In this document: piece after piece, positions 23,126-34,223 of the stretch
Position numbering within the stretch: position 1 is the stretch's first letter
Layout: each line of letters begins with the position of its first letter
DNA from: Toxorhynchites rutilus septentrionalis
Taxonomy: Eukaryota > Arthropoda > Insecta > Diptera > Culicidae
Length of the DNA: 64,000 bases
Direction of reading: 5' to 3'
Assembly (NCBI RefSeq): GCF_029784135.1
Contig: NC_073746.1
Location: 20,136 to 84,135, forward strand
Notes under the pieces: model-generated
What the model saw: the letters and a program-made list of their open reading frames with translations, nothing else
Told to the model about the DNA's origin: nothing
Databases searched by the model: none
Program-made: the position numbers and the translations under genes

Positions 23126-23565
23126 CAGCTTCGGTTCGGCGCTCATCAAGGCAACAATTAGTTTCAGTGAGTGGCAAAGTGTTTCTCCGGCACGTCGCAT
23201 TAAATGTAATTTACTGAACAACATGTCACAAGCTGGATGGGAAGAAAATTTTCCAACTGTGAAAGCTGTGGCGAGTGGCAAACACAATAGCTAAACAGGA
23301 AGGTTTAACCGAACAAGATGGGAATATCGAGTGATAACAAAAACACAACACCAAAGGTTCTTTTCAACCCTCAACATATTCATAAAGAGTAAACAGTAAA
23401 CTAATCCATTTTTCAGGTAGATAGGTAGGTATTCACGTAGGAGAAGAAAATAAAACAATATATTTAAAATATATATTTAACAAAAGCTGTCCCCTTTGTA
23501 TAGTCCTACGTCACTCCGGTTATGTCCCCGACATTACCCACCCGTCTTTTTTAATTTGTCATTAG

Positions 23566-24692
23566 GGTGCCCATTTCCATTTTAGGGTGATCCCAAAAAT
23601 CATTTTTTTCCACTTTTTCCCAAATGACTTTTATCAAAAATTTATAACTTTCGAACCACTCAACCGATTTAGACGATCGATATATCAAATTTAAGCCAAT
23701 GAGCTTTAATTGAGAAATATTTAACTTGCATATAATATGGATCCTATTTTTAATATGGATTGAAAGCTGAGAATTTTTTACATAAAATATCTTGATATCA
23801 GAGATGCTATTTTTTTCGTTTTTGAAATATGATTTTTCAAAACTAATCGATGGTTCGAAAAACAATGTTTCCCCATTTTTCCCACTACAAAAAGTCATAA
23901 CTTTCAAACTATTGGACCGATTCATATCATCGACATATCAAATTGAAGCTTACGAGTTATTTTTCTTTGAAAAAATATTACTTTTGCGCAAAAAATTGAA
24001 TTTTGTTTTTGTAATTATTGATTTAGTTAGTTTTTCATAGTTTTCTCGGTTAAAGATAGGAGCGCTATATTTTTTTATATTTTTTATGGAAAGCTGAGGA
24101 TTATTTACCTAACATATCTCGATATCAGAGATGCTATAATTATCGTTTTTAAGTTAGAATTTTGTAAATTTAACATGTTTTATGTCTTCGATCAATATTC
24201 ATATGTGACTAAACTAGACCTATGCTACTAGAATCCAATCTTCTCGCAAGTGTGAATTTTGCTTATTGGCTTCAATTTAATATATCGATCATCTAAATCG
24301 GTTCAGTAGTTCAAATGTTATGATTTTTTGCAGAAAGTTATTTTTGGACAAATGGGGAAAAATGATTTTTTTTTAAATCATATCTAAAAAACGAAAAAAT
24401 AGCAACCCTGATATCGAGATATGTTGTGTAAAAAATCCTCAGCTTTCAAGAAAAAATATAAAAAAATATAGCGCCCTCTAGTCGAAAGTCATAAAAAAAT
24501 AAAAAACGACTACAATCAATAATTACTAAAATATAATTATTTTTTTTCGCAAGTTAAATATTTTTTAATAAAAGGCTAGGTCAATTTTATATGTCGATCA
24601 TCTAAATCGATTCAGTGATTCAAAAGTTATTAATTTTCATTTGTCATTTTTGGGAAAAAGTGGAAAAAAAATATTTTTCGGACCACTTAATA
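23566..24692. repeat. Long fold-back repeat with four related arms
   Basis: The left end 'ccatttccattttagggtg' and 'cactttttccc' mirror the right end 'gggaaaaagtgg' and 'cggaccact'. The phrase 'accgatttagacgatcgata' is inverted as 'atcgatcatctaaatcggtt' at about 24290 and again at 24600. A direct relative of the left unit sits at about 23890. A further family member is the right part of 36740-36880. No coding capacity; the open frames are by-products of AT-rich repeats. Confidence 0.75.
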
Positions 24693-26754
24693 ACTTATGT
24701 CCTGTAATGTGTTTAAATGTTTCAACGATCTACACATACATACATACACATACATACGCGTTGTTAATTTTAATAAAAAACAGTATTTCACCGTTGATAT
24801 ATTCGATATCCACCAAGGCTTGCGGTCTTGTCGTTGATGAAATTTATAAGAAAATGCAGTGTATACTTTCCATCCGCCATGCAAGGCTATACAAGTTTTA
24901 GATCACCACAAGGCCATGAACCATGTCTGTCGTAACAATATCGAACAGTAACCCATATTTCGTCATAAGCAGACCCGAAAGCAAATGTAAGTTGTTAAAA
25001 ATAGAATGAAAATTTTTATTCGATGTTGTTTAAATACTTAGAAGACATAGTCCTGACCCTAACTTAACTATTTTTCAATAAATCTCCTTGCATTTCAGCA
25101 AAACAATCTTATCTAGAACAGAAAATATTTATCAGAGACAATTTTCGTTCAAGATTTTTCCTTACCTGCAGAGAATGCAATTTTTCATTAATTGTGAATA
25201 ACCGTATCCTGTCTTTCGTCTGCAATGATGTCAAGGCAAAAGTTCATACACACCAGATGGGCCAACCAGAAGGACTGCTGGGCCGCAGGTTGAGTATCGC
25301 TGGTCTAACGTCATGTGTATTGATATATACTAAATATAATAACTTTTCTGTATTAAAACTATGGAAAAATGTCATATGGTGAGTCAAATATTTTTGATGT
25401 GATGAATAGATGTGATGAATGTTTTACAGATATGTCTGTAAATTTACAAACATATTTGTAAATCTGGCATCTCCGGTGGTCTGAGAATTTATTGCAAGAA
25501 ATCGCTTGAAAACATGCATGAATTTGCTTGAGAATGAAGTGGATTGAGTCCGCACCACTTAGATTGTTATCACTCGTTGAATTGCACTGAAATCGATAAC
25601 AACACCTGTAAGAAACAAATTCCAAAACGACCGAAGTACGACTGCGAGTTGTATTGACTGCTTTGTTACTTCGGACGTTTCGGCCGTCGGAGGAAAGTGG
25701 CGTCCGAAGTAACAGCCGGGTGCTTAAAATTCGAATCTGTACATTGGATATTTTTTGTATCGGCGACAAAAAGATGAAGAAGATAGATACGTGAACGATT
25801 GTTTTTGTAATACATTCAATGATTGAAATCTAATAGCGTGCATCCATTAACTCGATTTGTTTACATTTGTTACATAGGACCTTTTCAAAAGTTACGCGAG
25901 AATTCATGAATATATTCATATTAGATCGCAATTCAATTTCAACATAATCGCTATTATAGCCGGTCAAAGTTGCATATTCATCCAAACAAATTCGGTAAGC
26001 ATTTGCCATGTATGTATATGGCCTCCACTTTTGCATGCATATGCCAGTTAGGCGCATTATATGCCAACCAAATTTTAGGGCATATGATGTTATATATACG
26101 CTTGTTATGCGATTTAATGTTTGCTGGGTTTTTAATTCCAACTCCCTTTAGCTGCATCTAGTCGTTATCTACAAACATTTTGGTGTATTAGTGAGAAATA
26201 TTCATCTATTCAATCATCGAGTGGTTTTTAAGATCGTTATTGTTAGAAATTTGATGGTTTCTAGCTTGCCTACGCAGATTACTCCCACAGTTTTTAGTGA
26301 GAGTGATGTCGGGCCATTATGGTAGAGTATAAATAACTTTTGAGCAATTGTAAAGTAACCATGTACGAACCCTATGTGCCTTGTGTTTTAGGTCATCGTC
26401 TTCGGGAAACATGGACATCGATTCAATCCCATTTCGTTGAAACTTTGCTTCATATTTTCTTTCAGAATGTCAAGAAACATTCTAAATTATTACACCATCG
26501 ATGAAAACCAAAATGAACCTAAAAAGATTTATAATGTGGTGATGAAGAACAACTTGAATGCCCAAGCAGGAAAAAACGCGTTTCAGCAAGAAAAATCAGT
26601 AATTCTAATTCGGTTTTTCTAACAACATGAGAACACTTCAACGTCTTATTGGGAGGAAGTTATTTTCAAAGGTAACTACAAATTTAACAACTTTGACTCT
26701 GATGATCGTCGTTTTGTATGAAGAAAACCATTCGTTAATCTACAATCGTTTTTG
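24693..26754. other. Non-coding stretch with repeat fragments
   Basis: No gene is supported. At about 25860-25905 'ggaccttttcaaaagttacg' matches 20096-20115 in inverted sense. At 25975-26130 there is a right half of a CCCAGCAAAC-type element, ending 'gcgatttaatgtttgctggg'. 'acttcggacgtttcggccg' at about 25670 pairs loosely with 'gcgtccgaagtaac' at 25700. The rest is featureless to me. Confidence 0.4.
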
Positions 26755-26797
26755 TAAGTAACAAAACCAATCTTTCTGAAAACAGATAGCATATCTT

Positions 26798-26970
26798 TGT
26801 AAAAGACAAACTATTCACTGTTTGTATTTACCGTGTGAAAAGACTAGTCTAGCTTGAGTGTGTATGAACTGTCAGAAATAAAAATTCATTCTCTCTCTAC
26901 TTGTGTTCTAACGTACAACACGCGTCTTCATTTCGCTCTCGTATTCCCTGTTCAGCTCGTTTTGCTTTTA
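26798..26970 (+). repeat. copia 5' LTR
   Basis: 173 bp, starts 'tgtaaaagacaaactattc', ends 'gttttgctttta'. Compared with the 3' LTR it differs at 'aagac/aaggc', 'tctctctac/tctttctac' and 'cacgcg/cacgtg', roughly 1.7 percent. Confidence 0.92.
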
Positions 26971-26985
26971 GGTTATGGGCCCAGC
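26971..26985 (+). promoter_or_regulatory. copia primer-binding site (initiator tRNA-Met half)
   Basis: 'ggttatgggcccagc' directly after the 5' LTR is complementary to the anticodon-arm region of initiator methionine tRNA. Copia elements of flies are known to prime from such an internal tRNA-half. This explains the absence of a 'TGG' start. Confidence 0.75.
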
Positions 26986-27593
26986 ATAGCCCGAGTCCCA
27001 TTTTCAAGTGCAAGCGTGTTTGAATACGACGCGAAAAAATTTTCAGTTCGGTAGTGAACAAAGCGGAAAAGTTTTCGGTTCGTGTGGCAGTTCTGGTGAG
27101 CGGTTCCGAGTGAAGGTAATATTATATTATCAGGCACGTAGCGTAACCGGCACGGCACGTTTCATGCAAGACAAATATTATTGCGTGTGTTTCAAATGTG
27201 TATGCGTATATATAGCGGAACGGCTCCGGACATACACAGCACGTTTCAGACAAATGCATGAAGGAATTCTTGAAAAGAATATTCTGCCGGTGCCGGGCAC
27301 GAACTACACAGGCGAGTAGCACCATACATACAAATCAAACGTCGAAGTTCGTGGTGTGGGTGCGTTCGTCGCTCTTCGGTACGACATCGGTTCAATCACC
27401 AGTAGCATTTCTCCGCTCCGTGTGCTCTGCCGGTCCGTACAGAGAAGTTGCTATGCCTGATGATATGAATACATCATGTATTTGTCTGCCGGTGTCGGTA
27501 CGTGCCGTTTACGCTACGTGCTGGACAATATAAAACGGCCTTGATTTGTCGCTGTTGCTGCTGTTGGTGAGCTGTTGTTGACGCTGCATTAAA

Positions 27594-30500
27594 ATGGAGG
27601 AGGAAAAGAAAATTTATCTTTTCGATGGAGCCAATTTCAATAATTGGTGCTTCCAGATGGAGGTACATCTGGAGGAGGTGAACCTGATTGAATGCATTCG
27701 TTCGGAGCCGGAAGAGGTAGAGGAATACCAGATACTGGTGTCGGACAACGTCGAGGTTAAGCGGAACAAGGAGGCAAAGCTGCAAGAGAGGAGAAAGAAG
27801 GACGTCAAATGCAAGTCGGTGCTAGTCCGAAATATCGCGGATTTGCAACTCGAATACATAAAGGATAAGCGATCCCCGCGGCAGATTTGGATGACGCTTG
27901 AGAATACGTTCGCCCGAAAAGGAATCTCTGGGCAGTTTTATCTTCTGAAAAAGTTGTCAGCGATGAAGTTTGTGGAATCCGGAGCTCTTCAAGCGCACTT
28001 GCTTCAATTCGAGTGGATGGTGTGGGACTTGGAATCGGCCGGAATCAAACTGCAGGAAAGTCTGGTGGTGTTTTACCTACTCCAAACAATGCCGAGTTCG
28101 TATGGGCAGCTTGTTACCGTGTTGGAAACACTGTGGCCAGAGCAGTGTACTCTTGACTTTGTGAAAGCCCGTTTGCTGAGTGAAAGCGTGAAGCGGGAGC
28201 ACAGTGATGAAGCAGGGGGTAATAGTGATACTACTGCGTTCGCGGGAAAAAGTGCTAAATATAAAATAAAGTGTTTTTCGTGCGGGGAGCTGGGGCATAA
28301 GCGGTCTGAGTGTCCCCAATTGCGAGAGTTCGATGTAACAAAATCGAAGAAGAAAAATAAGTCCGAAAATAAAGAAAAAGCGCATGTCAGTGAATCGGAG
28401 ATCACGTTTGTTTGTAGTAGTGTCGACAGAAATGATAAAAACTGCAATCGAAGTGAATTCAAGTGGATTTTGGACTCCGGTGCGTCTGACCTCATGATCA
28501 GTTCAAGTGAGTTTCTTCGAGACGTACAGAAATTGAACGAGCCAGTGATGATTAAAATTTCATCGGGCGAAGTTCTTCGAAGTTACCACAAGGGAAAAGT
28601 GGATATCGTAGCGCGAGTCGGTAATCGTCGGTTAAAGTGCGTCGTGGACAATGTTTTGTTCGTTCCGGGTTTGAACTACAATCTCTTCTCGATCCGTCGC
28701 GTTGGGCAGCTCGGTATGGAAGTGACATTTTCCAAGAATGCTGCTGTGATTAAGCGAGATGGTGAGGTTGTGTGTACGGGAAGTCGGTCGGATCGTCTTT
28801 ATGAACTTAACGTTGAAGTAAAGAAAGCAGTGAACTATGAGGTGCTAGTGACGCAGAAGGCAGTGGATAATGCTGAGCTGTGGCACAGAAGATTCGGCCA
28901 TATAGGGAAGAGTGGTTTGATGAAGCTAATCCGGGAAAATATGGTGAACGGTTTATCACTGAAGAAGGAACCTGTAATCATTGATGGCACACACCATCAA
29001 TGATTACAGGTCCTTGCATGGAAGGCAAGCAAACACGGAAACCCTTCTAGGATTTGGTGCTTCCTCGGAGCTCTAGGCCTCTCGAGCTAGTGCACAGTGA
29101 TGTCTGCGGTGCGATGAATCCAACTTCATGGAATGGTAAACGCTATTTTGTAACTTTTACAGATGATTATACACATTTTTGTGCGGCTTATATTCTGAGT
29201 ACGAAAGATGAGGTATTGGATTGTTATACAGAAACGTATACAGCAATGGCAGAGGCCCATTTCGATAGTAGCATTAGTCGTTTGCGCTGCGACAACGGAG
29301 GAGAATATGTAAGCAAGGCTTTCGCTAACTTTTGTAGAATCAAAGGGATACAGATGGAGTTTACGGTTCCGTATACCCCCCAGCAAAACGGGGTCAGCGA
29401 ACGATTTAATCACACGATTCTCGACAAAGCCAGAGCGATGATAGTGGATTCCGGACTTGATCGGAATATGTGGAACGAGGCGGTGTTGGCGGCTGTCTAT
29501 ATTACTAATCGGAGTCCCACGGCAGCGCTGAAAGGAAATTGAATACCGTACGAGCTTTGGTACGGGCATAAGCCGGACGTATCAAGGATGCGGATTTTCG
29601 GAAGTAAGGCGTACAGTCACATCCCGAAAGAGAAGCGTGGCAAATTGGATGCACGCAGCAAGGTCAGCTATTTTGTTGGATACGGCGGTGGTGGTTATCG
29701 TTTGTGGGACGGTAAGTGTATTTTTATCGCTCGTGATGTCGTGGTGCAGGAACTATCGCTTAGTCAGCGGCGAAGCAACTGTGAATCCGTTGTGGACAGC
29801 CCCGATCGATGCACGTGCAATGGTCAGTTGTTTGGACCTTCTTCGAGAAGCGTTGTTGATCGTACGGAATCCGAGCCAGGATCGTCGAACCTACGAGACA
29901 ATGCGGAAGGTGGAGAAGATTCTGACAATGAAGCATTTGACGAAGCGGAAGATAGGTCGTTTGTTGAAGATCGTGGTGCAGATGAGGAGGGGTGCAGCGG
30001 TGACACAGAAGCAGACGTGCGCCGCGGTGAACGTATTCGCAAACCTCCAGCGAAGCTAGATGACTATTTGTGCATCGCCTACGCACTTAATGCTGAAAGT
30101 TATGTTGAAAACGTTCCTGATACAATTGATGAGCTGAAGAAGCTGGATGATTGGCCGGAGTGGAAGCTAGCCATTGATGAAGAGTTGAAGTCATTGGCTG
30201 AGATCAACACATGGCAATTGGTGGACCTACCTGCTGGGCGAAAACCAGTTGACTGTAAATGGGTTTTCCGGCTCAAGCTTGGTCCAGATGGATTGGTACA
30301 GAAGCGCAAAGCGCGCTTGGTCGCCAAGGGCTTTACGCAACGATTTGGTTTCGATTTCTCGGAATGCACCTGTGGTTAAAATGTCAACTGTTCGATCGAT
30401 GCTAGCCCTTGCCAATCAGTTTGATCTTGTTGTCCACCAGATGGATGTGACATTCGCCTTCCTTAATGGAGTTCTTATCGAAGACATCTATATGTGTCAA

Positions 30501-31643
30501 CCTAAAGGATTTGAGGAGGGGGATAGAGTGTATAAACTTAACAAATCCATTTATGGTTTAAAACAAGCGTCTAAGGCATGGAACGACCGTTTCAATGAAT
30601 TCATTTCTCGTTGCGGGTTCCGTCGATACGAAGAGGATAACTGTTTATATGTTCGAGCTGGAAAGTCAGGTTCAGTGTACCTGTTGCTTTACGTGGACGA
30701 GGTCCTGATCATCGCGAAGAATTTGGATGAAGTAAACGTTGTGAAACGAATATTGAAGAAGGAATTCAAGATGCAGGATATCGGTGAAGCACAAATGTTC
30801 CTTGGTCTGCGAATTGAAAGAGACCTAGCGAAGGGTGTAATGAAGTTGAGTCAACCAAAGTACGTTGATGCTGTACTGAGACGCTTTGGTATGGAGGCGT
30901 GCAAGCTGTTGTCAACACCGATGGAGTCGGGTCTACAGCTGAATAAATTAAAGGTTGAGCAAAATTTACGCAAGCCTTACCGAGAGCTGATCGGGTGTTT
31001 AACATATTTGATGGTAAACTCTCGTCCAGACATAAGCGCAGCTGTGTCATACTTTAGCCAGTTCCAGTGTAACCCCGGAGAAGAATATTGGAAGCATGCG
31101 AAGAGAATCCTCCGCTATTTGAGAGGAACGTCAGAATATGGCTTGATATACATCAGAAAGAATCGGGGTCGTCATCAGATCGTAGGATTTGCCGATGCAA
31201 ATTGGGCTACAGACATAAACGACAGACATTCAGTCTCTGGATACCTGATTCAGATATATGGAGCCACAACTGCATGGAGCACCAAGAAGCAGCGGACGGT
31301 AGCACTCTCGTCGACTGAGGCAGAATGCTATGCTTTAGCGGACTGTATATGTGAAGTATTGTGGACGTGTAAACTGTTCGAAGAATTGGATATTCGTGAA
31401 CGTCAGCCCGTTGAGATTTTTGAAGACAATCAGTCTACGATTGCTATCGCCGAATCGGATAGTTCATCTAAAAAGCTCAAGCATACTGAAGTGAAGCTGA
31501 GTTTCATCAAGCAGTGTGTCCAAAAAGGCAAGGTGAACTTGTGTTATATTCCAACAACAGATCAACCGGCAGACATACTCACCAAAGGTCTTTCTCTGGC
31601 ATCGTTTGCCAAACATCGAGGCGTCATGGGAGTTGAACCGTGA
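27594..31643 (+). pseudogene. copia gag-pol polyprotein, broken by frame lesions
   Basis: Translation would start at 27594 (MEEEKKIYLFDGANF). Gag spans about 200 residues and ends in a CCHC knuckle, 'CFSCGELGHKRSEC' (28270s). The protease motif 'ILDSGASDLMI' lies at about 28468, the GAG-pre-integrase 'LWHRRFGHIGKSGL' at about 28880, the integrase core from 29054 with 'FTDDYTHF', 'RCDNGGEY' and the Glu in 'NGVSERFN', the RT from 30100 and RNase H from about 31190 ('GFADANWA', 'SSTEAECYAL'). Lesions: a 23-base insertion near 28998-29020 that shifts frame and adds a stop; an in-frame TGA at 29540; a small deletion near 30362-30366 that shifts frame again. The RT catalytic box reads YVDE instead of the usual YVDD. 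The element cannot make an active polyprotein as read. Confidence 0.9.
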
Positions 31644-31650
31644 TTAGTTT

Positions 31651-31659
31651 GAGGAGGGG
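31651..31659 (+). promoter_or_regulatory. copia polypurine tract
   Basis: 'gaggagggg' lies directly before the 3' LTR and is the expected primer for plus-strand synthesis. Confidence 0.85.
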
Positions 31660-31832
31660 TGTAAAAGGCAAACTATTCACTGTTTGTATTTACCGTGTGA
31701 AAAGACTAGTCTAGCTTGAGTGTGTATGAACTGTCAGAAATAAAAATTCATTCTCTTTCTACTTGTGTTCTAACGTACAACACGTGTCTTCATTTCGCTC
31801 TCGTATTCCCTGTTCAGCTCGTTTTGCTTTTA
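31660..31832 (+). repeat. copia 3' LTR
   Basis: 173 bp, starting 'tgtaaaaggcaaac' and ending 'gttttgctttta'. It pairs with 26798-26970. Confidence 0.92.
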
Positions 31833-32077
31833 TTCTTTTCACTCTCACGTGTTACTGTGGCATTATTTAAATAGAATGTTTCAAAAGCTTGTTTTCGATT
31901 TTCAAAAGTAGTGAAAAGAGATCTGCATGGTGGTGTACGAATTCGAATTTGAGTCACTGTATATATTCAAAATTATTAAACCGTTTTATGTTCTCGACAT
32001 CTGTCAACAATATCCAATTTAAAATATCAGTAACTTCATGCAGTCACTCTTTTTGGTGTTGAAAATTGTGGATTTTT

Positions 32078-33830
32078 TGACGTGGGACTACGTCTAACCG
32101 GAGTATATGGGGGTGAAATGAAAACCTAAACACCGAACATGCAGGAAAAAATGAAAGATTCTGATTGCCTATAACTCGAACATTTCTTAATAGATCGGAA
32201 AGATGTTTGCATCAATTGGTTACAAATATTTCTACGCGTCTATCACAATATAGAAAATTATTATTTTTTTCAAATAAACAATTGAATAATTGTAAAATGT
32301 CAGGCATTATCCAAACGCTTTATGTCCTCGGTTTTGATTGGTCCAAATTGTGCTCCTCAAATGGTACCGATCGAAACAGGCAACTAGAGTATAGAGTACA
32401 GAATAGGGTGATATAATAATAATAAATAATAAATAAGAAACGCGAGACACACGCCAAAATTATGAACCAATCACATGAAAGGAAACCATAGCTAGGCTAT
32501 AAAAGCGCGAGCCATTCGGCAGAGCTTGCATTCTAACAACGGACATGACGCGGACAAGAGCTAGTGCGAAATACCGGCAGCAACGGCAGCAGCGAAATCG
32601 AAGCAAACCTGAGCAGCCTGTAATCGAGCTGGACGTCGCATCGGCCTGCTTCAATAGCAGCAGCAGCATCGGACAGAGAAGTTAACCCAAGCAACCATTG
32701 AGCTGAGGGTCGCATCGGTCTGCTTCGGTAGCAGCGAACATCGAAGCTAAGCCGAGCAACCCGCAATCGAGCTTGGCGTCGGTCTGCTGCAATAGCAACA
32801 ACAGCAACAGCAGCGGCAGCGAACATCGCAATTGATACAATGCGCTCTCCAGTCTGAAACAATCATCATTTGGCATTAGGTAGTCAAACGAGAAGGATCG
32901 TCCGATTCCGCTTTATAAAGAGTTTATTACAAAGTTTTCCGTTATATTATACTGATTGCTATCGAAGGGCCTTTATCAGGGCTAATTATATGTACTAATC
33001 AATTTCAATTTTCAGATTCAGCAGAAAAATGAATTATCCATCCATCGTTTTCATCGGTGCTTTCCGTGCATCTGTAAAAAAGACGCGCTCCATGGCGTCC
33101 CCGACGCTACTTTTCATCAGTTGGCGAATAATTCTCACTGCATCGGTCTAAGTTGTGTTAAGTGCTTGCAGTGCTCTCTACTTTTCCCGAGTGCAGTAGA
33201 ATCAAAGATCGCTAATCGATAATTTTTGGGATGTTTGCCAGTGTTTTTTATGTTTCCAGGTGAAATATACGTGAAGGAAGTGAAATAAAACGTGACGGCT
33301 ATGAGCTTTCATGTTTTCGTTCAGTATTGTTTGAGTGTTTTACACGACCAGTGTGTTTCTAATGATTCCCGGTCGTATAGAAGGAGTGAAAAATCTTCAA
33401 GAGTGCTGTGGAAATATTCGCATCGAAAGCGAAAATCCAAAAATGCGTCATTTTTTAAGCGTTTTGCACCGATTGGTGAGTTTTTTCATAGGTGGGCTCT
33501 ACAACAAGTGTTAGCGAATTCCAGGAATATATCCCAAAAGTGAAAAGCCTCAACCAGGAAGCTTTGGCGAGGAAAGCGATCATTTAGCATCACCATCGAG
33601 ACAGCACTCAAGTTATGATCCAGCAACACAAGAGCCAATGGCAACACCAAAGGATCTTTTCAGAACCATCAAAAGTTTCTTAAAGAGTAAATTCTTCGAG
33701 CCAACTAATCCATTCCCCGAGTAACTTCACGTGCACGTAACTTTATCTTAGTAAATTTTAATTGACAGCCGTTGGGTTAGTCCCACGTCATTCCGGTTAT
33801 GTCCCCGACATTACCCCCCATCTTTTTTTC
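32078..33830. mobile_element. TGACGTGGGACTA-ended element (copy E3), relative of E2
   Basis: The left end 'tgacgtgggactacgtctaa' plus 'ccgg' and the right end 'tagtcccacgtcattccgg' with 'ttatgtccccgacattaccc' match those of 21071-23547. A CCAAT motif ('gaaccaatcac', 32463) and a TATA box ('ggctataaaagcgcgag', 32496) precede 'acggacatgacgcgg'. Downstream is a region of CAG-rich repeats ('agcagcagc', 'aacagcaacagcagc'). A histone-like stem-loop lies near the right end. No intact coding frame was recognised; whatever gene was carried has decayed. Confidence 0.65.
33652..33667 (+). promoter_or_regulatory. Histone-type 3' stem-loop with downstream purine element
   Basis: 'ggatcttttcagaacc' forms a six-base stem with one A-A mismatch around TTTC. 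About 15 bases later 'cttaaagagt' resembles the histone downstream element that pairs with U7 snRNA. The same order ('ggttcttttcaacc' then 'ataaagagt') occurs at 23356-23391 in E2. Confidence 0.6.
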
Positions 33831-34082
33831 ATCAAAATCAGTGCACAGTAAACATGATTATGATTGTTCTGTTTCATAAAACCGTGAAGTATTTTTTATT
33901 CGGACGGTTTTGTTCGGTATGACGGTGCATTGTCATAAAAAAACACTCTTTTCTGATATTCCGGTCATTTTGGAGCAAAGCACGATTAATTTCGATCAAT
34001 TGTTTTCAGTAACGTTCACCGGTTTTCGGGGTTATTTTTGTTCATAATTTTTCTCACCATTTGCAAAAAAAAAGTATTACCG
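33831..34082. other. Non-coding spacer
   Basis: AT-rich DNA between E3 and the next fold-back element; nothing recognised. Confidence 0.4.
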
Positions 34083-34223
34083 AGCAAACATTAAATCGTA
34101 TAAAATGCCATAATTAGAGGCCATATACATATATCGAAGCCATATTAATTATATTAGGCTGTCAAAAAAGTCCTGCGGTATTTTTTTTGAATTTGTTCAT
34201 AAAATTAGTTACAATCATCTGTT

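Larger units (their letters stand above)
22437..23341. repeat. Direct duplication of a ~165-bp block inside E2
   Basis: 22437-22602 and 23176-23341 share 'gcaYtRaatgtaatttactg', 'caacatgtcacaa', 'agctggatgggaagaaa', 'ttccaactgtgaaagctgtgg' (split here) and 'gggaatatcgagtgataac'. The second copy follows the second H2A remnant directly, suggesting that the H2A plus 3' unit was duplicated as a block. Confidence 0.85.
21071..23547. mobile_element. TGACGTAGGACTA-ended element carrying histone H2A remnants (copy E2)
   Basis: The left end 'tgacgtaggactacgtctaa' plus 'ccgg' is answered at the right by 'tagtcctacgtcactccgg' and 'ttatgtccccgacattaccc'. The first ~330 bp match the left of the element at 32078-33830, including 'attggtcc', 'tttgtgctcctcaaat' and 'gtaccgaYc', and the last ~50 bp match that copy's right end. 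Between lie two damaged histone H2A coding segments, a duplicated ~165-bp block (22437-22602 and 23176-23341) and histone-type 3' stem-loops. No transposase is seen, so movement, if any, would need outside help. Confidence 0.65.
26798..31832 (+). mobile_element. Ty1/copia LTR retrotransposon, full length but defective
   Basis: The 5' LTR (26798-26970) and 3' LTR (31660-31832) are both 173 bp, begin 'tgtaaaag' and differ at about three bases. A primer-binding site follows the 5' LTR and the polypurine tract 'gaggagggg' precedes the 3' LTR. Flanking five-base sites are 'atctt' and 'ttctt', one mismatch. The interior encodes gag, protease, integrase, reverse transcriptase and RNase H in copia order, with three frame breaks. 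It sits inside an older repeat: the sequence on each side is continuous with the repeat copy at 17032-17290. Confidence 0.93.

Noticed and set aside
32545..32620. Histone H3 coding start downstream of the E3 TATA box
   Set aside because: The reading 'MTRTRASAKYR' is only loosely similar to the H3 tail and no further H3 sequence follows; too weak to annotate.
32460..32876. Minus-strand Leu/Ala-rich frames over E3
   Set aside because: They are antisense of CAG-type repeats and have no domain-like content.
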